Origin: Cyclobacterium sp. 1_MG-2023
Lineage (GTDB): Bacteria > Bacteroidota > Bacteroidia > Cytophagales > Cyclobacteriaceae
Assembly: GCF_030546805.1 (NCBI RefSeq)
Contig: NZ_JAUOPC010000001.1
Span: 456,081-520,080 of the forward strand
Direction of reading: 5' to 3'
Length of the DNA stretch: 64,000 nucleotides
Below, one piece after another: positions 55,391-64,000 of this stretch. The notes below the pieces were generated by a model that saw nothing but the letters and a program-made list of their open reading frames with translations, did not search any database and had not been told where the DNA came from. The stretch's first letter is position 1; every line of letters begins with the position of its first letter. The position numbers were made by a program, and so were the translations under genes.

Positions 55391-56819
55391 TCTTCAATAG
55401 TTTTTGTAACATCCTATATTTAAACACCAAACCGGCATTTGATCCACTTTTCTTTTTGGCTAAGCTTAATATTACCCCTTTTACCCTCGAAAAAAAGGAC
55501 TGATAAAGGGTTCCTGCCATTAAGTCGTTTTTTTCTGACAAGGATAATAATTTCAAGTCGATAGATTTAAAAGCAAGACCCATTAACCAATACCGGGGGC
55601 CAGAACACTTTAATTCAGCTTTCAAAATATACTTATTCTCTTTATCATTCAATGCGGTCTCTATTGCTATAGAGGCATTTCCGTTAACATTTTTGACAAT
55701 CTCAACCGAAGTTTCACCGCCAATCATTTCCACTTTACTCTCCTCGAAATAAAGACTTGAAAAAGCTTCTAGAATTTTAAATTCTTTGCTATAAGAAAGT
55801 CGCAAGAAAAGATGGAAAACCACATGATGTCTTTTTTCTCCTTCCAAAATCTCTCCCGAAAATTCCATTGGGATACAAAAATAATCTCCTGAATCTATGG
55901 TCTGGGTGGCAGTAAAATCAAGTACATCACCTTTTTCCGGCAGTGATTTGAGATAGTTTTTGGCATCCTGATACCCCATATTAATCAGAGCCCTAGCCGT
56001 AATTTTCTTTAGAAACAATTCAGGATCTAGGGGTAGTGGGAGGTTTGGCTTTACCACAAATACATTAATTTTTTTGGTTTGACCATAAGGCGAATGGCCT
56101 AAGTCAATTAGCTTATTGATCCATTTTATTTGCTCAAACTCTTCAAAAATTGCCCCATTGGCACTCATTTCAATAGAATGCACGTATTGGTTAAGGGACC
56201 CTGATAAATAGCTCGGGTAATTGCCAATGCCCCAAATCAACCATAAGTCTTCTGCTCCTCTTTTCACTGCCTCCAGTAAATTGGCATCTTTTATCCAAAC
56301 AGCATCAATAAACCAATCATCCTTTACTTTTAAAGCCGGCATCAAAATTGGTAAAGACACTCCTGCCAATAAGTGGTTTTCTTCTACCTGCCCTGTAGGT
56401 ATGGTATCCACTGTTTTTTTGGTGAAATTGCAAACTGAAAAAGTAACAGGTAATTTTAGATTATTTATTTTTTCCACTGCCACACCAAAATGGGGCAACA
56501 CCTTATCCCTAATCCCATCTGCATCACCAAAAGCCCTAAGGTTCCATGGCCTAAAATATTCCTTTAGTTTGATAAAAGAGGTGAAATGGTTAAAGTTTAA
56601 AGTTTTCCATTTTTCAATGATATTTTCCACCGAATGTCCGGAGGCCAGCATGGCAGCATTGAATATACCGCCTGAAGCCCCATCTGCATGGGAAAAGACC
56701 AAACCATCTTCCTGCATGGCTTTCATTATACCCGCTTGGTAAGCAACACGCATTCCCCCACCTGCAAGTATTAATGCACGGTTCGGTTGATTTTTAGATG
56801 GTTGCTTAGTCAATAACAT
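55380..56819 (-). CDS. Patatin-like phospholipase
   Basis: 479 residues. The oxyanion loop GGGMR (20-24) and the nucleophile elbow GASGG with Ser49 are typical of the patatin family. The catalytic Asp is likely Asp172, in FIDAVW, where most members have DGG or DGA. Residues beyond about 300 form a separate C-terminal part of unknown type. Patatins hydrolyse acyl chains from phospholipids or other esters. No signal peptide is seen, so it is probably cytoplasmic or peripheral at the inner membrane. It is the fifth gene of the operon. Confidence 0.9.
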   Translation of the reverse strand: MLLTKQPSKNQPNRALILAGGGMRVAYQAGIMKAMQEDGLVFSHADGASGGIFNAAMLASGHSVENIIEKWKTLNFNHFTSFIKLKEYFRPWNLRAFGDADGIRDKVLPHFGVAVEKINNLKLPVTFSVCNFTKKTVDTIPTGQVEENHLLAGVSLPILMPALKVKDDWFIDAVWIKDANLLEAVKRGAEDLWLIWGIGNYPSYLSGSLNQYVHSIEMSANGAIFEEFEQIKWINKLIDLGHSPYGQTKKINVFVVKPNLPLPLDPELFLKKITARALINMGYQDAKNYLKSLPEKGDVLDFTATQTIDSGDYFCIPMEFSGEILEGEKRHHVVFHLFLRLSYSKEFKILEAFSSLYFEESKVEMIGGETSVEIVKNVNGNASIAIETALNDKENKYILKAELKCSGPRYWLMGLAFKSIDLKLLSLSEKNDLMAGTLYQSFFSRVKGVILSLAKKKSGSNAGLVFKYRMLQKLLKNEV

Positions 56820-56894
56820 TATAAATAAATTTTATAATAAAGCTTCGCTGATTAAAAATGAGTCATTTCTTAAAATGCCAATACTTGCAGCAAA

Positions 56895-57308
56895 TTATGG
56901 ATTGCTTCTGTTGAGTACACGTAAATAAATAAAGAAAACCAGTCCGGAAAACAGATCAAAAATGGCAACAGACATGGCTAAAATTGAGAACAAACCATTA
57001 AAAACGCCTATTGATACCGCGATAAAGGCCCCAAATTTTTGAAGTGCCGACCACAAAACCACTTGTTTATTGGTCACAGCACTGTATACCGCATGGAGCA
57101 GCATGCCTCCAAATAAGGCCATAAACATACCTACAATACCAAAGAAATGCGCAGAAGATGCTGTTGCCACCTCTTTACCTATAAAACCAAGCATAAAAGA
57201 AGGTGCTAACATTTGCACCAACCCGGAGATCAAGGTTATAAATGCAATGAGTACCACCAACAATTCTGTGTACCTAGGAGTCAATCCAAATATTTTTTTT
57301 TCAGCCAT
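56895..57308 (-). CDS. Four-helix membrane protein in lipid operon
   Basis: 137 residues with four hydrophobic segments, for example LLVVLIAFITLISGLVQMLA (about 16-35), FFGIVGMFMALFGGMLLHAV (55-74), FGAFIAVSIGVFNGLFSILA and a last helix before the basic end RVLNRSNP. The layout resembles small DoxX- or DUF4345-like membrane proteins, but the family is not certain. No catalytic residues stand out. Its start overlaps the end of the upstream membrane-protein gene by 8 bp, so the two are coupled. Confidence 0.8.
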   Translation of the reverse strand: MAEKKIFGLTPRYTELLVVLIAFITLISGLVQMLAPSFMLGFIGKEVATASSAHFFGIVGMFMALFGGMLLHAVYSAVTNKQVVLWSALQKFGAFIAVSIGVFNGLFSILAMSVAIFDLFSGLVFFIYLRVLNRSNP

Positions 57309-57798
57309 TGTATTGGTGCTTTGGTTTTGCTTTTGCTATAAAGAAATACATGGTGATTAACCACATAATGGTTAGGATGATCCACCGAACATCATTTAGG
57401 AACATCCATTCATTGAGTAAAGCCTGTAAAGTGGCTTCATCTGTCAATCCGTCTTTAAATTGATTGTTGACGTCTTCGATATACAACTGCTGCACTAAAA
57501 CCGGAGCTAAAAGTCCGGGAATCCAAGCCAAAGGCACCCAGCGTAGACCTGTTTTCCACTCTGTAATTAACATAATCACCAATGCTACTGCCATAATAGG
57601 TATGGACACAAAGAAAAACTTTGTTGCCAAGTCTGTTTGTGGAATAATGGCATCGTAATAGTTTGACAGGTTTAAGGTCTTTGGATAATTTGGAAACCAG
57701 AAATAATGTAAAGACCAAAACATTCCTAAATAAATAGATGCACAAAAAAATATGTAAGCATTATTGATGTCTAATAATGTTTTTTTTAGAGGACTCAT
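57301..57798 (-). CDS. Four-helix membrane protein in lipid operon (possible DUF1772-like)
   Basis: 165 residues with four membrane helices: about 13-33 (YIFFCASIYLGMFWSLHYFW), 55-80, 85-105 and 138-156. A Trp, Asn and Arg in the segment LNEWMFLNDVRWIILTIMWL are reminiscent of DUF1772, which includes anthrone-oxygenase-like proteins, but this is an impression, not a clear match. It lies 15 bp after the acetoacetate-decarboxylase-like gene and overlaps the next gene by 8 bp. Confidence 0.78.
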   Translation of the reverse strand: MSPLKKTLLDINNAYIFFCASIYLGMFWSLHYFWFPNYPKTLNLSNYYDAIIPQTDLATKFFFVSIPIMAVALVIMLITEWKTGLRWVPLAWIPGLLAPVLVQQLYIEDVNNQFKDGLTDEATLQALLNEWMFLNDVRWIILTIMWLITMYFFIAKAKPKHQYNG

Positions 57799-57813
57799 CT
57801 TATAAATTATTTA

Positions 57814-58701
57814 TTATTTAATACGATATTTTTCATAATCAGTAATGGAAGGTGGAGCTAACCAATCCTCTGAATAACCCAATGGATACACCGATTCCAA
57901 ACCTTCAGTCATTTCTTTGGGAGGTTCATCATAAGTCATAAACCAACATTCAAAATGGTCATCCAAGATACCGTTGGTTTTAGGCATAAAAGTGGTAAAA
58001 AATGGATCCGGGTTAATGTCTATATCCTTTAAGGGAGCAACTTTCGGGTGATCCCCTATGAAAAGACTTCCTTTGGCTTTGCCCAAAAGATTTATTCCCG
58101 CCTTGGTTTCAAAATAAATGTAGGAGGCCATCAGCATATTTCTAAACCTGCAATAATTTGTTGCTCCAACTTTCAATTTAATGGAAGGCGATTGAGGTTT
58201 GTCAATTTCTATACGAAATGCAAATTGTCCATCTTTTTCGTACTGACTTGTCACTTGATTATCAGTAACTATAAAATCCAGGTTCGCTTTATGTTTGGGC
58301 ATGCCCCAAATTCCCTTGCCTCCTTTCACAGAGATTTCACTGCTTACCGGGAGGTCTAAAATATATTGCCCTGTCCCATAATGTCCCAAAAGCATAGTAT
58401 TTAGAATTCTCGGTGCCGGTTTTGGTCCATGGGTGCAGGCGATGGCTATACTGTATTCAATGTATTTACCTATACTGGTATCCAAGTAATTAATGATTGT
58501 AATCATCAGGGCAGCCCTTCCATTAGGCAACTTCAAGGCATGTATTTCATTTCCCGGTAGTAAGGCATTGGCTTTCTCCCAGTCACAAGAAAAACCGGCC
58601 ATCAAAGCGGGAGAATCTGAAGAGCTTACAGGCATGGTATAGGGTATACCATCTACAAGGGCATACCTACCTGTATATTTTTTTATTCTTTTTGGTGGCA
58701 T
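57814..58701 (-). CDS. Acetoacetate-decarboxylase-superfamily protein
   Basis: 295 residues. The fold pattern is that of the acetoacetate decarboxylase superfamily: ALLPGNEIHALKLPNGRAAL, IEYSIAIACTH and the central strand block SVKGGKGIWGMPKHKANLDF, where the true enzyme has its catalytic Lys in the preceding strand. Most relatives of this length are not decarboxylases; some act on unusual acids as hydratases or aldolase-like enzymes. The Lys in WGMPKHKA may be structural. It is the second gene of the operon, 9 bp after the alpha/beta hydrolase gene. The substrate is unknown. Confidence 0.85.
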   Translation of the reverse strand: MPPKRIKKYTGRYALVDGIPYTMPVSSSDSPALMAGFSCDWEKANALLPGNEIHALKLPNGRAALMITIINYLDTSIGKYIEYSIAIACTHGPKPAPRILNTMLLGHYGTGQYILDLPVSSEISVKGGKGIWGMPKHKANLDFIVTDNQVTSQYEKDGQFAFRIEIDKPQSPSIKLKVGATNYCRFRNMLMASYIYFETKAGINLLGKAKGSLFIGDHPKVAPLKDIDINPDPFFTTFMPKTNGILDDHFECWFMTYDEPPKEMTEGLESVYPLGYSEDWLAPPSITDYEKYRIK

Positions 58702-58710
58702 AATGATTTA

Positions 58711-59724
58711 TCATCCAAGTTCTAGTTCATTTATCATTTTTGGGAAAACATCTATATGAGCATTTTTACCGAAAAACACATCCAAGTGACTGTAATTATC
58801 CAATAGATAAAGTTTATGTAATCCGGGTTGTAACTTATTCAAATAGGCATAAGTGTTTTCCTGACTTTTAGGCAAAAAACATTTGTTTTCTTTGCCTGCA
58901 AACAATACAAACCTTGCTGATGTCTTGGGCGCTTCTTCTGTGTAATCCCCTCCTCCCTTTTCAAAATGAACCAAGGCCCCATTTCTTACACACTTCTGTA
59001 TGTGGTGAAAAAAGGACAGTGGAACATGGGCAAATTCATATTGAATCCAATTTTTTGTTTTATCATCTATATTGTCAAGTTCCCATAATGCAGGAAACCC
59101 GGACCCGTAGGTGAAACTAACCATTTTACCTACCAGTGAATCTTTCTCCCAATGCGTAGCTTTCACTACATTAAGCATCAATCTAGATTTAAAATCCGGC
59201 GCTCTCAAACCCCATTGGGGATCTAGAAATTTAAAAAATCTACCCACCAAAGGCACGAGTACATTTAATTTAATGCTAGAATAAAATGGAACTACAGGAT
59301 GTAAAGAAACCGCATTGCTAATGATTAATTTCACTTCAGGTATAAGCCCTAAAATTGAGGAAATCATAAAACTTGTGCTGCCTTGACAATGAATAATTGC
59401 CATTATTTCTTTGGCTCCTGTTCGTTCGATCACCTTTCTAACCGCTGCAGGATGATCAAATTGAGCCACTTGATCCAAATTCCATTCATTGGGTTCAAAT
59501 TGAATACTCCCTCTCCAATTTTCTAACCATACGTCATATCCGGCTTCTTCGAGGGCATGAATGATATTATTTTTGGATGGTGGATTGAATATATTACTAC
59601 TTACCCCAGCACCATGTACCAAAAGCACAGGACCTTTAGTGGCATTGGAAGACATTAGATGCTTCAAGTCACATTGGAAGCCATCCAAAGATTCAAAAGT
59701 TATGGTCTCAAAATAATGGCTCAT
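58711..59724 (-). CDS. Alpha/beta hydrolase with a Cys nucleophile
   Basis: 337 residues. Oxyanion strand PVLLVHGAGVSS (33-44), YDVWLENWRGS, a nucleophile elbow IIHCQGST with Cys113 in place of the usual Ser, and a C-terminal His313 in NYSHLDVFFG. The closest arrangement I know is in lipase-like domains joined to cholesterol-oxidase-type proteins and in polyhydroxyalkanoate synthases, which also use Cys. It would cleave or transfer an acyl group of a lipid-like substrate. It has no signal peptide. It is the first gene of a seven-gene operon whose last gene encodes the matching GMC oxidoreductase. Confidence 0.9.
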   Translation of the reverse strand: MSHYFETITFESLDGFQCDLKHLMSSNATKGPVLLVHGAGVSSNIFNPPSKNNIIHALEEAGYDVWLENWRGSIQFEPNEWNLDQVAQFDHPAAVRKVIERTGAKEIMAIIHCQGSTSFMISSILGLIPEVKLIISNAVSLHPVVPFYSSIKLNVLVPLVGRFFKFLDPQWGLRAPDFKSRLMLNVVKATHWEKDSLVGKMVSFTYGSGFPALWELDNIDDKTKNWIQYEFAHVPLSFFHHIQKCVRNGALVHFEKGGGDYTEEAPKTSARFVLFAGKENKCFLPKSQENTYAYLNKLQPGLHKLYLLDNYSHLDVFFGKNAHIDVFPKMINELELG

Positions 59725-60145
59725 GCATAAAATTTTATCTTCATAAATTTAACAAAATAAAATTAACATCAAATGACTTATCTTAAAAAAAAACAACTAA
59801 AAATACTTAATAATATGCTATTTACACAGTTATTTATGGAGATTGACAAAAAAAGGAAATAGGCAAAAAAACACCCACCTTAACACCTTTTTGTAAAATT
59901 TAATGACAGACTGAGAGGTTTATGCACCTAAAAAACAGCGGAATTTCCTTATAATTTTGTCTGGAAATATTGGCTAAATTTAATCACACAATTCCTAAAT
60001 AAAAACCCTTCAAAAAACCCAAAATAGTTTAGCTATCAAATCATGAACTGACAAAAAAAATCACTTGTTTAGGATTTAAATTTTTAACCGAAACATGCAA
60101 TAACCCCTCTTATATGTGCTAAAATCTCTTCGGCCGGAAAACAAA
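59725..60145. promoter_or_regulatory. Intergenic region upstream of the lipid operon
   Basis: 421 bp, AT-rich, between the end of priA and the operon start, both on the reverse strand. It should contain the end of the priA transcript and the operon promoter. No hairpin terminator or clear TAnnTTTG element was found by eye. Confidence 0.4.
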
Positions 60146-62659
60146 TCAGGATGGATCCACATCCACTAAAAATCTAACCGAACGAAAACGCTTGTCTCCT
60201 TGCAACGCTGAAATCTTGTGGGCCATTTCATGCTTAAAATGTTCTTGGGCTTGTGAACTTCTTTCAAGTTTAATCCATATTTCAAAATGGAATAAATTTT
60301 TTATTTTACCAATCAGTGCTTTTTCAGGACCTAATATGATCTTCCTTCCCTCAATATCTGAGAGTAAATTTTTCAACTGCGATGCAGCTGTTTCCGTAAT
60401 TTTAAAATCCTTATGTTTGACAACAATTTTAATATTCTTGACAAAAGGAGGATAATAAAATTGGCGTCTATCCCCCATTTCCTGTCGGTAAAATTCAGTA
60501 TAGTTACCTTCAATTATCTCCTTGAAAATCAATTGATCAGGCCTTCTTGTTTGAACAATTACATTACCTGTTTTATTTCTTCTTCCGGCCCTTCCTGCTA
60601 CTTGGGTAATTTGTTGGAAAGCCCTTTCTCCGGACCTAAAATCAGGGTAAAACAATATCCGATCCGCATCAACAATCCCTACCAAAGAAACCCTGTCAAA
60701 ATCAAGTCCTTTGGTAATCATTTGAGTCCCTACTAATATGTCAACATTGCCGGAGCCAAATTCCTCTAAAATCTTTTGATAACCGTATTTACTACGTGTG
60801 GTATCCAAGTCCATTCTTAGTATTCTCGCTTCCGGAAACAATAGAGAAAGGTTCTCCTCTATCCTTTCGGTACCGGAACCAACTGTAGTAATTTTCTCAC
60901 TTCCACAAGCCTGACATTTATTAGGGACCTTTTCTTTAAACCCACAATAATGACACCTCAATTCATTCTGGTATTGATGATAAGTTAAACTCACATCGCA
61001 ATGTTCACACTCAGGGATCCAACCACATTCTTCACAAGAAATATAGGGCGCATACCCTCTCCGATTTTGAAAAATAAGGACTTGTTCCTGATTGTTGAGC
61101 GCCTCTTGAATCTTCTCTCTCATCAGTCTGGTAAAATCCAGTTTGAGCAGGTTCTTTTTTTTGTCTTTCAGTATGTCTGCCAGATGAAAATGAGGTAATT
61201 CTGCCCCTCCATAGCGTTTGTCCATTTTTACATATCCGTATTTACCATTTTGGGCATTGTAAAAACTTTCAAAGGCCGGGGTGGCAGTTCCCAAAACAGT
61301 TTTTGCTTGGTGCAACCATGCTAACATAATGGCTGCATCCCGGGCATGAAATCGAGGTGCAGGATCAAATTGTTTGTACGAAGGCTCATGTTCCTCATCT
61401 ACTATAACCAGCCCTAGACTGTCGAAAGGTAAAAATAAAGAAGACCTTACACCAATAATGAAATTGTACTTTCCAGATAACACTCCCTGCCAAACATCTA
61501 CCCTTTCATTGTCAGAATACCTGGAATGAAAAATCCCCATTTTATCTCCAAACACCTTTTGAAGCCTAGAAACCAAATGAGTAGTCAAAGCAATCTCAGG
61601 CAATAACAGCAGTACCTGAGAACCGCTGTCTAAAACATCATTGATTAATCTTATGTAAATTTCTGTTTTCCCTGAGCCCGTAATTCCATGAAGAAGTACC
61701 GTAGATTTGTTGCCAAATGCATGCTGAATGGATTCATAGGCCTCCATTTGATCTTGCGAAAGCTCGATGGGTCGCTCATCAATTTTTATGGGATCAAAAC
61801 GACTAATTTTCACTTTAAAACTTTCAAAGACCTTATTTTTCACAAGGGTTTCAATGGATGAAGGAGAACAACCTGCATCTGTCAAAACTTTCTTTGACAA
61901 TCCTATTTCATTAAGTCCCTTATTATTGAATACCGGTACTTGTTGTAGGTATTTAAGCAAGACATTTTCTTGCTTCTCTTTGCCTTTAATTTTTTCAAAC
62001 AGCTCATTTAACTTATTGCTCTCCAATAAGTATTCAGGAGAAAAGCGCACCCTTGTTTCTGTTTTAGGGCTGTATTTTTCCTTTACCGATTCATAAACAA
62101 GAATGGCCTTTTTTGCCAAAAGACTTTTTATAATTTTATGCAGGTCCTTGGCCATCACTATTGGTTCAAGCTGATCTACATTCATCTCCTGATTTTTCTC
62201 TAACACTTCTAATATGGCCAACTCCCTATCATCCATCGGGAAATTTGGATTCTCTAGATCGAAGTCAGGGTGAATTTGAACCTTACTTTCGGTAGATAGT
62301 TTCAAGCCACTCGGCAAAGCGGCGTTCATAACTTCACCTATATGGCAGCAATAATATCCCGCCATCCAGCCCCAAAATTTAATCTGTAAGGCATTGACTA
62401 TGGGGTAATCATCCAGCAAATCCAAGATAGGCTTAGCCTTATAAGCCTCAGGAGCCTTTTGATGAACTTTGGCCACAATCCCTGTCAGAATCCTTTTTTT
62501 TCCAAATTGAACCATTACCCTATATCCAATTCCTATCTCATCCTGAATTTCCGGACTTACACTATAAGTAAATGCACGGGGTATAGGCACAGGAAGGATA
62601 ATGTCTGCATACAAGTTTTTACTTATTGAAGGGGAACTATGTCCAAAGAGGTCTTCCAC
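60146..62659 (-). CDS. priA: Primosomal protein N' (replication restart helicase)
   Basis: 837 residues, slightly longer than the usual 730-820. The N-terminal DNA-binding part is followed by a superfamily 2 helicase: Walker A in LLHGITGSGKTEIY, DEEH box in LVIVDEEHEPSYKQFDPAPR, motif III GTATPAFESF, zinc-binding Cys pairs (CEECGWIPECEHC and CHYCGF, CQACGSEK), and the later motifs GTQMITKGLDFDRVSLVG and QVAGRAGR. PriA reloads the replicative helicase at stalled forks. It is 8 bp after the DUF255 gene on the same strand, so the two are co-transcribed. Confidence 0.97.
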   Translation of the reverse strand: MEDLFGHSSPSISKNLYADIILPVPIPRAFTYSVSPEIQDEIGIGYRVMVQFGKKRILTGIVAKVHQKAPEAYKAKPILDLLDDYPIVNALQIKFWGWMAGYYCCHIGEVMNAALPSGLKLSTESKVQIHPDFDLENPNFPMDDRELAILEVLEKNQEMNVDQLEPIVMAKDLHKIIKSLLAKKAILVYESVKEKYSPKTETRVRFSPEYLLESNKLNELFEKIKGKEKQENVLLKYLQQVPVFNNKGLNEIGLSKKVLTDAGCSPSSIETLVKNKVFESFKVKISRFDPIKIDERPIELSQDQMEAYESIQHAFGNKSTVLLHGITGSGKTEIYIRLINDVLDSGSQVLLLLPEIALTTHLVSRLQKVFGDKMGIFHSRYSDNERVDVWQGVLSGKYNFIIGVRSSLFLPFDSLGLVIVDEEHEPSYKQFDPAPRFHARDAAIMLAWLHQAKTVLGTATPAFESFYNAQNGKYGYVKMDKRYGGAELPHFHLADILKDKKKNLLKLDFTRLMREKIQEALNNQEQVLIFQNRRGYAPYISCEECGWIPECEHCDVSLTYHQYQNELRCHYCGFKEKVPNKCQACGSEKITTVGSGTERIEENLSLLFPEARILRMDLDTTRSKYGYQKILEEFGSGNVDILVGTQMITKGLDFDRVSLVGIVDADRILFYPDFRSGERAFQQITQVAGRAGRRNKTGNVIVQTRRPDQLIFKEIIEGNYTEFYRQEMGDRRQFYYPPFVKNIKIVVKHKDFKITETAASQLKNLLSDIEGRKIILGPEKALIGKIKNLFHFEIWIKLERSSQAQEHFKHEMAHKISALQGDKRFRSVRFLVDVDPS

Positions 62660-62667
62660 TATTAATA

Positions 62668-64000
62668 TTATTGTTTAGTTTTGGGCAATTTTGGCAGTAG
62701 CTGGACGGCAGCCTCACAGGTATCTACAGGTTGCTTGCAAGTTTTATCAAAACAAACATAAAAAGTGGATTTCTCCCCCACTTTACCCCCCAATATTGGT
62801 AGCTTTTTGTCCGTTTCAGTTGCTGCAGCAACAATTGTATTTGGCTGATAGGTTTTCTGAAGTGTTAATCCATGCATGCTTGCCTCTTTCCCTACAATTA
62901 CCATTTCAGCAGTAGGTACCGTTTGCTCTAAATAAAAGTTCGCCCAATTGGCAAGAAAATCCGGTTCTTTCATCAACATTTCACTAACCAACTGCAACAT
63001 GCTTTTTGCTTGCGCAAGATAAGTATCCTTGTATAAATATAGACCCAACTGATGAAGATTTCTTGCCATTACTGAGTTGGAAGAAGGGATAACATTGTCA
63101 AAAATCTCCTTCTTTTTGGCGATCAACTTTTCAGTTTTGGGGTCATTAAAATAAAACATCCCATCTTCCTCATCGTAAAAACTTTCCATGACCTTTTGAG
63201 TTAGCAATTCCGCCCTGTTTACCCAAAGTGGATCAAAAGAAATTTTATAAAGGGAAATAAAGCATTGGATAACTGCTCCATAGTCCTCCAAAAATGCAGG
63301 AGTGTAGGCTTCATTGTCTTTATAATTTCTATACAGTACATTTTCAATGACCATGTGGTTCCAAATAAAATTCCCACTCGCTAAAGCAGTGATTCTAATT
63401 TCTTCGTCACCTATTGCCAAATAGGCATGACATAGCCCATCGATTACCCAACCATTCCAACCACTGATGATTTTATCATCCAATCCCGGCCTAATCCTAA
63501 GCCCTCTTTTTGTTAATAGTCTTTGTTTTACTTCGGTCAGTTTGGATTGAAGAGCATCAAGAGTAAATCCAAAATTCTCAGCTACTTCTTTATAGGGTAG
63601 GGTCTGAAAAAGTAGGTTTACATTGGGCTCCCAATTCCCTTGCTTTTTAATTCCATACAATTGGCAAAACCAATCCAAATCACCACCTAGGCGTTCTTCC
63701 AATTCTAGGTATGTCCAAGTATAAAATTTCCCTTCTTCTCCCTCACTGTCTGCATCCATAGAAGCGTAAAAACCCATTTCAGGGCTACACATTTCATTAA
63801 GCAGCCAGCTTATTGTTTCAGTAATCTTTTCTTTAAAAATGGCATTTGAACTGTATTGATAAGCTTTACTATAGAGACTTAGCAACTGACCATTGTCATA
63901 TAGCATTTTCTCAAAATGAGGAACAAACCACTTGCCATCTACACTATACCTGCAAAAACCTCCTCCCAGGTGATCATAAATACCTCCCATCCCCATTTTT
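62668..64000 (-). CDS. DUF255/YyaL-type protein (N-terminus cut by window edge)
   Basis: About 444 residues, open to the window end. The C-terminal part of the family is present: GGIYDHLGGGFCRYSVDGKW, FVPHFEKMLYDNGQLLSLY, FYASMDADSEGEEGKFYTWT, GWNGWVIDGLCHAYLAIGDE and the end ETDKKLPILGGKVGEKSTFY with the Cys-rich CFDKTCKQPVDTC. The family has an N-terminal thioredoxin-like domain and an (alpha/alpha)6 barrel like that of glycan epimerases; only the barrel is in the window. The biochemical role is unknown (the human homologue is called SPATA20). It is 8 bp upstream of priA. Confidence 0.93.
   Translation of the reverse strand, partial: KMGMGGIYDHLGGGFCRYSVDGKWFVPHFEKMLYDNGQLLSLYSKAYQYSSNAIFKEKITETISWLLNEMCSPEMGFYASMDADSEGEEGKFYTWTYLELEERLGGDLDWFCQLYGIKKQGNWEPNVNLLFQTLPYKEVAENFGFTLDALQSKLTEVKQRLLTKRGLRIRPGLDDKIISGWNGWVIDGLCHAYLAIGDEEIRITALASGNFIWNHMVIENVLYRNYKDNEAYTPAFLEDYGAVIQCFISLYKISFDPLWVNRAELLTQKVMESFYDEEDGMFYFNDPKTEKLIAKKKEIFDNVIPSSNSVMARNLHQLGLYLYKDTYLAQAKSMLQLVSEMLMKEPDFLANWANFYLEQTVPTAEMVIVGKEASMHGLTLQKTYQPNTIVAAATETDKKLPILGGKVGEKSTFYVCFDKTCKQPVDTCEAAVQLLPKLPKTKQ

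Noticed and set aside
56221-56742. A 173-codon plus-strand frame
   Set aside because: Antisense to the patatin gene, whose catalytic motifs are intact. No recognisable protein content.
1-64000. CRISPR arrays, insertion sequences and rRNA
   Set aside because: No regularly spaced direct repeats, transposase motifs with terminal inverted repeats, or rRNA-like conserved stretches were seen.

Overview
This 64 kb window is AT-rich chromosomal DNA from a member of the Bacteroidota, most likely the order Cytophagales (relatives of Cyclobacterium or Algoriphagus). The evidence is two SusC/SusD outer-membrane uptake pairs, an ECF sigma/FecR/SusC cascade, Bacteroidota-specific small proteins (a histone H1-like protein, a DUF4230 protein), A/T-rich gene starts with few Shine-Dalgarno sites, and the housekeeping gene types. 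The species assignment is inference. No rRNA, tRNA, CRISPR array or insertion sequence was recognised. Both edges cut genes: a SusD lipoprotein at the left and a DUF255/YyaL-type protein at the right.

Region 1 (1-12681) is nutrient uptake. The first SusC/SusD pair (1-4122, minus) lies divergent to an AraC-type regulator (4631-5500) across a 508-bp control region with a 16-bp palindrome and phased ATGCAT boxes. The second pair (5692-10676) is preceded by a FecR-type anti-sigma factor and an ECF sigma factor. Its SusC carries an N-terminal STN domain, so it is a transducing receptor.

Region 2 (13060-26061) is mixed: small membrane proteins, a PAP2 phosphatase, a GT39 glycosyltransferase, a TPR lipoprotein, a tandem cold-shock pair, VOC and SnoaL-like proteins, a polyprenol-phosphate mannosyltransferase, a LolC/E-type permease, a NamZ-type (DUF1343) muramidase, fmt, and a second ECF sigma factor with a membrane protein and a Spy/CpxP-like periplasmic protein.

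Region 3 (26369-38863) is mostly housekeeping: xseA-xseB, a ligA with an unusual insertion, dapA, a histone H1-like gene, an alpha-oxoamine synthase (possible serine palmitoyltransferase), maf, pxpABC (5-oxoprolinase), and a SatD-like/DUF3307 pair preceded by four copies of an 11-bp operator-like motif.

Region 4 (38944-45648) holds a lactate/glycolate-type permease with a malate synthase, suggesting glycolate or glyoxylate use, and a two-subunit Tat-exported molybdenum hydroxylase.

Region 5 (46006-59724) is the most unusual part. A four-gene plus-strand operon encodes membrane-anchored DUF5675 and N-acetylmuramidase proteins together with a DUF4230 lipoprotein and a 700-residue unknown protein. 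It converges on a seven-gene minus-strand operon: Cys-nucleophile alpha/beta hydrolase, acetoacetate-decarboxylase-like protein, two four-helix membrane proteins, patatin, membrane metallophosphoesterase, and a cholesterol-oxidase-like GMC oxidoreductase with an iron-sulfur-type cysteine motif. The second operon looks like an uncharacterised lipid or isoprenoid processing pathway.

Region 6 (60146-64000) holds priA and the downstream part of a DUF255 gene.
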